From assembly GCA_946800325.1 (NCBI GenBank), contig OX326960.1:17966893-18030892 (forward strand): a stretch of 64,000 nt of DNA, read 5' to 3'. Source of the DNA: Luzula sylvatica (taxonomy: Eukaryota > Streptophyta > Magnoliopsida > Poales > Juncaceae). This document shows positions 57,632 to 64,000 of this stretch, piece by piece. Each line of letters starts with the position of its first letter. Position 1 is the first letter of the stretch. Position numbers and translations under genes: made by a program. The notes under the pieces are model-generated. The model worked only from the letters and a program-made list of their open reading frames with translations. It was not told the DNA's origin and did not search any database.

Positions 57632-58780
57632 TGAAGGAAATACAGTTTCGGATCAACCATAAAAGTGTACACAAGGATAAACGAATGTACGCATTCGTGG
57701 GCATAAATAATGTGTATATTAGATGCACATATGTATATAGGATATACATGGTTAAATTGATAAGAAATGGTTTTTATTAAGAAAACCAGAAAATTCAGTT
57801 TAAGCCGTTTTAGTCAAACTGGCATAACTTTCAGTAGGAAACTCCAATTTGAATGGTTCAAATTGGGTTAGATAGATAATGAGATTATCTAGAACTTTCA
57901 TGTTGTCATATTTTTCATTTGAGCGAAGTATCAGTGTCGTTCTAATGGAATATCGAAAGGGTGCGACGGTTTGACATACAGTCAGTAAAACGTCCGTAAC
58001 TTTCGCATCCGAACTCACATTGGGCCAGATCCAATTGGTTTGGAAAGATAATAAGATCCAACGGTGCGACGATTTAACATTTTCGTTTTAACAGAATACT
58101 GAAAGGATGTCTGTAGTTTTCTGTCTGAAAAGGTGTATATGAGATATACATCCCTTTTGGCCCATCCTTATCCTATGTGATATAAATAGGATGTATCTCT
58201 CTCTCTCTAGATTTCTAGACCAGATTATTCAGTCCAATTAATTCTAATCAATAGAATTATCCAGAAATAGAGAGTTATCTTTCAAGAGTGAAAGGGTGTG
58301 AAGAGAGAAAGACCGAGAAAAAGGAGTTTTTCTCGGTGTAGAGAATCGATCTAATCAAGCAAGTTCGCCGGTGTTTCGTCTAGGCAGTTGCACCCGCGAC
58401 CGACGTCTTACGAGTCAAGGTGGATACAAGTAGAGTAGCAACATATGGGGCTCTTTCAGTTGTGATTGATTCGGAGGAACAAAATCTGTCGGAGACGGAA
58501 ACGAGCGAATCGGAAACGGGACGCATGAAGACAACCGGAGGCGTGTTAGGACGGTGGGAGACGTGTGGTATGGGACGCACGGACTAGTCACCAACGTGAC
58601 ACCGAAGGAAGAGAAGGATGCGAGTGATCAACCCGTCGCGCGTGATCAATTTCACGCAGGTAATCGTCTATCCTTCTATTGCATCGTACTCTCGAAGTCA
58701 TGGCGTGATCTTGGATTTAGGGAACAGGACCGGGCCTACATATCCGCTGCGCGGGCCCGGAGTCAGGTGAATTCACAACA
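57632..58780 (+). repeat. Element B 5' LTR
   Basis: 1149 bp. Shares with the A LTR the start TGAAGGAAATACAGTTTC, the TATAAATAGGAT region, the CGCTGCGCGGGCCCGG edge and many interior blocks, but has extra segments and many substitutions. The 3' edge GTGAATTCACAACA replaces the GGGGATATTCCCCTACA of A. Confidence 0.88.
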
Positions 58781-58781
58781 G

Positions 58782-58793
58782 TGGTATCAGAGC
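58782..58793 (+). other. Primer-binding site of element B
   Basis: TGGTATCAGAGC one base after the LTR end, the same spacing as in element A. Confidence 0.9.
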
Positions 58794-59041
58794 GTTCGCC
58801 ATCGATTCGAGGGTCGAATCATAGTCGTATATTCGATATACGCACGGGTTATCAAAGTTCGTACCCGTTTGCATGATGTTACACATAGAGAAAGTCAAAT
58901 TCCGTTAAAATCACAAGTAGAATTCGCTAGAGATCGATCAAAAGTTGATTGAGAGTATCTAGGAATGATCATGAAAAGGTTTCATGATTAATCGTTTTGG
59001 AAACGAGCGAAAACAGACGAAACAGCAGAAAAAATCGCATA

Positions 59042-59505
59042 GTCCGTTACAACGGACTGGTTGATCCGTTGTAACGGACACTGTATATGATACAGAAATT
59101 GGGGATTATCTGCGAAATTCACATAGTCCGTTATAACAGACTTGGAGCTCCGTTGTAACGGACCCTGTATATGATGCAGGGATGTGAGGAGGACTGTGAA
59201 TAAACGTATAGTCCGTTGTAACGGACATGGGTTCCGTTGTAACGGACCTTGTATGTGATACGAGGATGCGGGGATGCCTATGGTGTCTTTTGGAGTCCGT
59301 TGTAACGGATATGATCCGTTGTAACGGAAGTTGTTCACGAGTTAGTCCGTTGTAACGGACTTAGGTTGCGTTATAACGGACATGTTTCTGGCAATTTTGG
59401 CCAAACACCGGAATAAATAGCGTTGTAACGGACTTGAGTTCCGTTGTAACGGAGTGAAGGAAACTGGGGTTCCGTTGTAATGGACCATGGTACGTTACAA
59501 CGGAC
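59042..59505 (+). repeat. Array of 14 palindromic CCGTTGTAACGG motifs (element B)
   Basis: Fourteen GTCCGTTGTAACGGAC-type motifs in about 465 bp, in the same leader position as in element A. Compared with A there are two more motifs in the first half and two fewer in the second half, so motifs have been gained and lost while the number stayed the same. Some have lost pairing (CCGTTATAACAG, CCGTTGTAATGG). Confidence 0.85.
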
Positions 59506-60289
59506 TAGTTTCTGTTTGCTGATTTTGTTTTCGTGATAACTTTGGCTACACAACTAGGAATTTTGAGTTCTTTATATCGATATGATCGGCATTAATCATT
59601 TTAGCATATTAGATAATTAATTATTTAGAATAATTAGTCTCCTTAAATACATCATATGCATTTCGAAAATCTTGTGATAGTGATATAATATGATTATGTC
59701 ACGAATTATTTAAACATGAATGTCATGATCCCTCATAATATTTAAGTCGTGGAAATGTCTTCCATGTCCACATCCATCGAGATTGGTATGACATAATGCG
59801 TGGTTTCAGGCCATAGTCGGGCACGTATTATTGTATGTATTGATGCGGGTGGTAAGCGTTAATTGTGGACTCACGTGGGTTCAGGCCATAGTCGGGCACG
59901 TGAGTAGTTCAATTGAACGATACGTTGGATATGGTTATTACTTAACCGTCCAAGCTAATCCGATTAGAGTTCGGGGCATAGATATAATGCACACAAGGAA
60001 TTGGGATTGTATATGATACGATCCATCACCGAAATTCTATAAAGGTTCAAGAGTCGTATATGATACGATTGGATAATAATCCTACCTAAATAAGCGAGAT
60101 CTCATTTGTCGGCCATAGTCACTTATGGGAGGATTGTGAAATATGGATCTTGAGTGTTATGGACTTGGAATCCCGTTTCGGTATGAGGTTTATCGATTCG
60201 ATAAAAATAACACATTCATATAATCATCATATAAGCATATAGATTAAGTACGCACGGTTAGGAGTTTAATCTTTATCATCCGTTTAGAA

Positions 60290-63114
60290 TTATGTTTTCA
60301 AGCAACACCAAATATATCGATGAGATCGATATGATAGATGGTTTTTGGGCCGGAATTACCATGATTAACCTTGATAGTCAAAGAATAGTTCTTAGACTTA
60401 AAGGAACGTGTTGGACACGGAAAATGGTAGATTCGGGCCTCGAGGCTTTGGCTTTAGAGAAAGCCGGATTCGATACACTTTAAGAAGGATTCGAACAATA
60501 TTACGTGCCTTGTGGTGGCATGTATAGACGCAAATTTCTCAAAATTGTTTTGAGAATTCAAGTATATATGAAAGTAAAACGCAACGCTCAAGAAATAGTT
60601 TCAAGAGCTAGAGCGCGTTGAATGGTTCAATGCGGCTCAATGAGTAGGTTAATTTTGAGACGCCTTATGGGTCTTTGATTAACACTCGTGTGTTGATGGT
60701 ACGACATTTGATCTTCGTGACCGAATATCATATGCATTCGATAGATAAGTCGATCCCTGAATTGCATGAGATGCGATTTAAAATTGAATTGGAGATGCTC
60801 GGAGTATCCGAAGAATCCAATGTATATAGATGCGTGGATGTCCTTGTAATTCAAAGGAGGGATCGAAAGAAATGCATGTCTAAGGGTATTTTGGGAAAAT
60901 ATTTTCCAAACAAAAAGTTCGGACAAGGAGTTGTCCAAACTAATGACTCAAAGAACGGTGAAATCCGAGGAGGATTAAACCTAGAAGTTGATTTTTTTTT
61001 TTTTGGCGTTGCCGTCATGGCCATATAAACGAGATACGCGTATCTAGACTCCATATGTTGGATTACTAGAATCAATCGAATTAGATTCAATTGGTTAAAC
61101 ACGATACTAATTTATTAGGCAAAGACGACAAATTGCATCATTCTCCAAAGGTTGGAGAAAGATCCAACGAATTATTGGAAATTACATTTAAATGTAAATG
61201 TTCCGATAAGTTCGGAGGCAAGAGGATGCTATCAGTATTTTGTTACGTTTATGGACGGTTAAAGTAGATATGAAAATATCTATTTAATGCGTACCGAAAC
61301 GGAGATTTTGAAAGGTTCATAGAGTTTCAAAACGAAATACGAAATCAACTAAGCAAGAAAATCAAAGCTTTTCGATAGGATCGAGAAGGCGAGTATTTGA
61401 GCTAAACTTTTCGATAGGATCGAAGAGGCGATATTTGAGTTATGAATATTGATGATCATTTATGATTGTGGAATCGTTTCACGATTACCTTTATTCGGAA
61501 CATTGAGATGTGTCCGAAAAGAGGAATTGAACGCATGTTGCACATGGTTCGATAAATGATGAGTCAAACGGATCTCCCAAAAATATTTTGGGGATGCGCC
61601 CTTGTGACAGTGGCACTAATGAATGGTTACATATATGATATGGACCATAAACCTTCTAATCGGTATAAAAGACGCCATATTAGATATGGATCGGAATGGT
61701 TCCGAAGTTGTCATTTGTACAGATTTGTGGATGTGAGTATATTTCGAAATTTGTTTCGGTTAAACTAAATCCCAAATCTGAAAATTGTTCGTTTATGACA
61801 TATATCCTTAAGGAAACTAAAGGGTATTAGTTCTAACGTTCCGACGAAAATAAGATTTTCGTGGCTCGAAGAGATGCCTTCTTGGAGGAGGACTCGATGC
61901 GCACAAGTTTGAAACTTGATGTTGCTAATCTCTATGCGGGCTAGTGGGAGTAGAATAAATCTCGAAAGAGTTCGAGATCTGAAAATGAACATTGTACCGA
62001 TGAATGTTGACATGACTTCATCAAGAGTTGATGAATACGAGTCGAACACACAAAGGAATTATTTGTAGATCAAGTAGGTTATATCATAAGCCGATAAATA
62101 TGGATTTACCTTGGCTAATGATGATAGATCGAAATCATATGATGATTCGATATCCTACAGGGATGTTATGAAAGGTTGATTCCACATGACATGATGTCAT
62201 GAATTCTGAGATTCAATCCGTGTAAAATTATAAAGTTTAGAACTTGATTTCATTACTTTCCGGATTAGACCCGTGAAAAGACAATGGGTTTTCAAGATGA
62301 GAACCGACACGGATAGGAATACGCATATATGCAAAGCGAGGCTCGTAGCGAAGAGTTTCAAGAATTTCATAGTCGGACTATGAAGAAACGTTTTCGCATG
62401 TTGCCATGCTTTCACATTCTCGAAATTCTGCTTGACATGGTCGCGTATTATGACTATGTGATGTGGCAAAATGGATGTCAAAACCGAATTTCTTGACATA
62501 AATTTTATGAAAGGATGTGTACTTGACACAACCTTACGGTTTTGTCGATTCATAAGAATCAGGGATAAGATATGCACGTTTTAACGATCCATATGATGGA
62601 TTAGAGAAAGCTTCTCGGAATTGGAATATTCGTTTTGATGAAGTTATAAACTGCTATAACATTGTCGGAACGAATGGAAACTTTGTGTACACATGAAGGT
62701 TAGTGGGAGCCGCGTTATATTTCTTGTAACGACACAAAATTTCGGCGAGACCGCTTATGAATTAAGCGTGAAGATCTATAGGATAGATCTAAGAAGTTCC
62801 TCGTTCTATATTATAGCACGTATATCGACATATTGTTGAAAAAGGTTTTCAACATATAACTCCTTGGCGGAGTTAAATAGAGATGTCGAATGGCAGAAAT
62901 TTTCTACGGCTCGATGTGAGACATCAAGCAGGGCGAAAATAAAAATATGATGCTTTACATTCCATGTGAGGATCTATTATATCTGTCATGATATGTATGT
63001 GGCTATATGTCGTATAGCTGAAGCGTCTAATTCACCGTCAATAAAATCCAAGGAATCACACGAGTTTGAATGTAATGCGATTACATGAGACTAACTCTTG
63101 TGAATGTATAATGG

Positions 63115-63153
<39 letters not shown>

Positions 63154-63190
63154 ATGGTTATGTATATTTAAATTCATCGGGATTTGAATT
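60290..63190 (+). pseudogene. Element B decayed copia gag-pol
   Basis: Closely parallel to 45770-48640 of element A. The first part is slightly better kept (open frame 60292-60483, beginning MFSSNTKYIDEIDMIDGFWA). Integrase remnants are GGCYQYFVTFMDG-like text with TAA at 61260, TAG at 61376 (FR, stop, DREGEY), and SQTDLPKIFWGCALVTVALM at about 61565. Then comes QICGCEYISKF, where A has a stop, and the shared TAG/TAA at 61828/61834. No frame is long enough for a working polyprotein. Confidence 0.8.
63117..63150. repeat. (TA)n microsatellite in element B
   Basis: About 17 TA dinucleotides. Element A at the same place (about 48583-48592) has only CAAATATATACA, so this tract expanded after the copies separated. 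Confidence 0.9.
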
Positions 63191-63205
63191 GTATCTTTCT
63201 TTTTT

Positions 63206-64000
63206 ATGTTAGTCTTTAATTTTATTACATTGTGTTGTTGGAATGTCCGAGGCTTAGGTAGCTCGGAAAAATGTAATGCGGTTAAAAATGTTGTACGGGC
63301 ATCAAACACTAATCTAGTTTGCATGCAAGAGACGAAATGGGAATCTCCTAATTTCTTTAACATGCGAAGTGTGTGTCACCCAAATGGCTCTAGAGGAGGT
63401 CTAATGACGGCTTGGTCCGATGACTTTCATCTTTCTAACTCACATGTTGGTGATTTCTCTCTTTCCCTTACTCTTAACTTAGCCAATGGGTTCTCATTTC
63501 GGCTAACAAATGTCTATGGACCGACAAGCGATGTCTTAAAAAATGCCTTTCTTAATGAACTAGCGGAATCAAACCCCAATGACCTCCCATGGATTGTTTT
63601 AGGCGACTTTAATATGATCCGAAATTTAGATGAAACGTCCGGAACGGCACACACGCAAGATCAAATACTTGCATTCAACACCACCTTGAATGCGCTTCAT
63701 CTCATTGAAACGCCCCTACTAGGTCGAACCTTCACTTGGTCTAGCAAAATACCCTCTCCCACATTTTCTAAATTAGATAGAATCTTCCTCTCCGCTAATT
63801 TTTTTTCCTCGAATATAGTATCCCAACTCTCCGACATGCCCACCATAACCTCGGACCATGCACCCTTACTTTTCTCAATCACAAAGCCATCAAGTGACAA
63901 CACACACACCACCAAGAAACAACTTGAGAGGTCATGGCTTCAAAATGTTGAAGCACGAACATTGATATCAAATCATTGGGGTGACACCATCCTACATGCA
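63206..64000 (+). CDS. LINE endonuclease domain, open to the window end
   Basis: One uninterrupted frame of 265 codons from ATG at 63206 to the last base. It is an L1-type apurinic endonuclease: WNVRGLG with the metal-binding Asn, CMQETKW with the catalytic Glu, LTNVYGPTSD, WIVLGDFNMIRNLDET, LGRTFTWSS, KLDRIFLSANFFSS and SDHAPLLFS with the final Asp-His pair. All the key residues are kept. ORF1 is missing; the LINE starts within about 10 bp of this ATG, at the point where element B departs from A (near 63198), so it is 5'-truncated. The RT should follow outside the window. It differs from the RT-only LINE copies 1 and 2 in orientation and could be another family. Confidence 0.85.
   Translation, partial: MLVFNFITLCCWNVRGLGSSEKCNAVKNVVRASNTNLVCMQETKWESPNFFNMRSVCHPNGSRGGLMTAWSDDFHLSNSHVGDFSLSLTLNLANGFSFRLTNVYGPTSDVLKNAFLNELAESNPNDLPWIVLGDFNMIRNLDETSGTAHTQDQILAFNTTLNALHLIETPLLGRTFTWSSKIPSPTFSKLDRIFLSANFFSSNIVSQLSDMPTITSDHAPLLFSITKPSSDNTHTTKKQLERSWLQNVEARTLISNHWGDTILHA

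Larger units (their letters stand above)
57632..64000 (+). mobile_element. Element B: relative of element A, 3' part outside window
   Basis: Inserted in the RNase H region of element C; the last five bases before it are ACATC (57627-57631). LTR TGAAGG...CACAACA, 57632-58780, 1149 bp, similar to but clearly diverged from the A LTR. PBS at 58782, palindrome array at 59042-59505, decayed gag-pol from about 60290 to 63190 with the same layout and several of the same stops as A. It is interrupted by a LINE near 63198. Confidence 0.88.

Overview
The window is nuclear DNA of a flowering plant, probably a eudicot. It is AT-rich and its genes have short GT-AG introns. It carries plant-only gene families (GASA/snakin, PGG-domain ankyrin) and a dense load of plant transposons: Mutator-like, hAT-like and Helitron-like DNA elements, Ty1/copia elements and L1-type LINEs. 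Nothing in the sequence identifies the species. Four genes or gene remnants of host origin stand out. They are a plus-strand GASA gene (11330-11801), a four-exon ankyrin/PGG membrane-protein gene (30300-32804), a minus-strand GASA gene (35862-36539), and the last six exons of a COQ2-type 4-hydroxybenzoate polyprenyltransferase (39552-40495, minus), which is broken and fused to a LINE. An RNase H-like gene tail (7533-8026) is split by a MITE. || Layout: 1-10.3 kb is gene-poor. It holds palindromic MITEs, two Helitron-like ends, a hAT-like element, an RNase H relic and a 1.58-kb almost fully palindromic Mutator-like element with a perfect 9-bp target duplication. 10.3-12.8 kb holds GASA gene 1. 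12.96-22.15 kb is a satellite with a ~124-bp monomer in dimeric and partly longer higher-order form. It is split by a 3.1-kb LTR-less copia gag-pol fragment. 22.15-25.1 kb is a LINE interrupted by a solo LTR with a scrambled junction. 25.2-29 kb holds MULE/MITE elements and a 50-bp minisatellite. 30.3-36.6 kb is the only gene-rich stretch (ankyrin gene, a 2.17-kb Pack-MULE-like element, GASA gene 2). 39.5-42.5 kb is the COQ2 relic joined to a second LINE. || From 42.5 kb to the end there is one nest. Copia element C (plus strand) has a ~1.45-kb LTR starting at 42537. That LTR is split by complete element A (43238-51436: two 1020-bp LTRs that look identical, TSD GATTC). The RNase H domain of C is split at 57632 by element B, a relative of A. 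B is itself split near 63198 by a LINE that still has an open endonuclease reading frame when the window ends. || The most interesting system is the A/B family. Its gag-pol is a wreck with stop codons shared by both copies, yet A has just transposed, so it must be moved in trans. Both copies carry 14 near-palindromic GTCCGTTGTAACGGAC-type motifs just downstream of the primer-binding site. Element C and its solo LTR carry a different palindrome array (TTCGTTCGAACGAA type) inside the LTR. No tRNA or rRNA gene and no CRISPR array was recognised.
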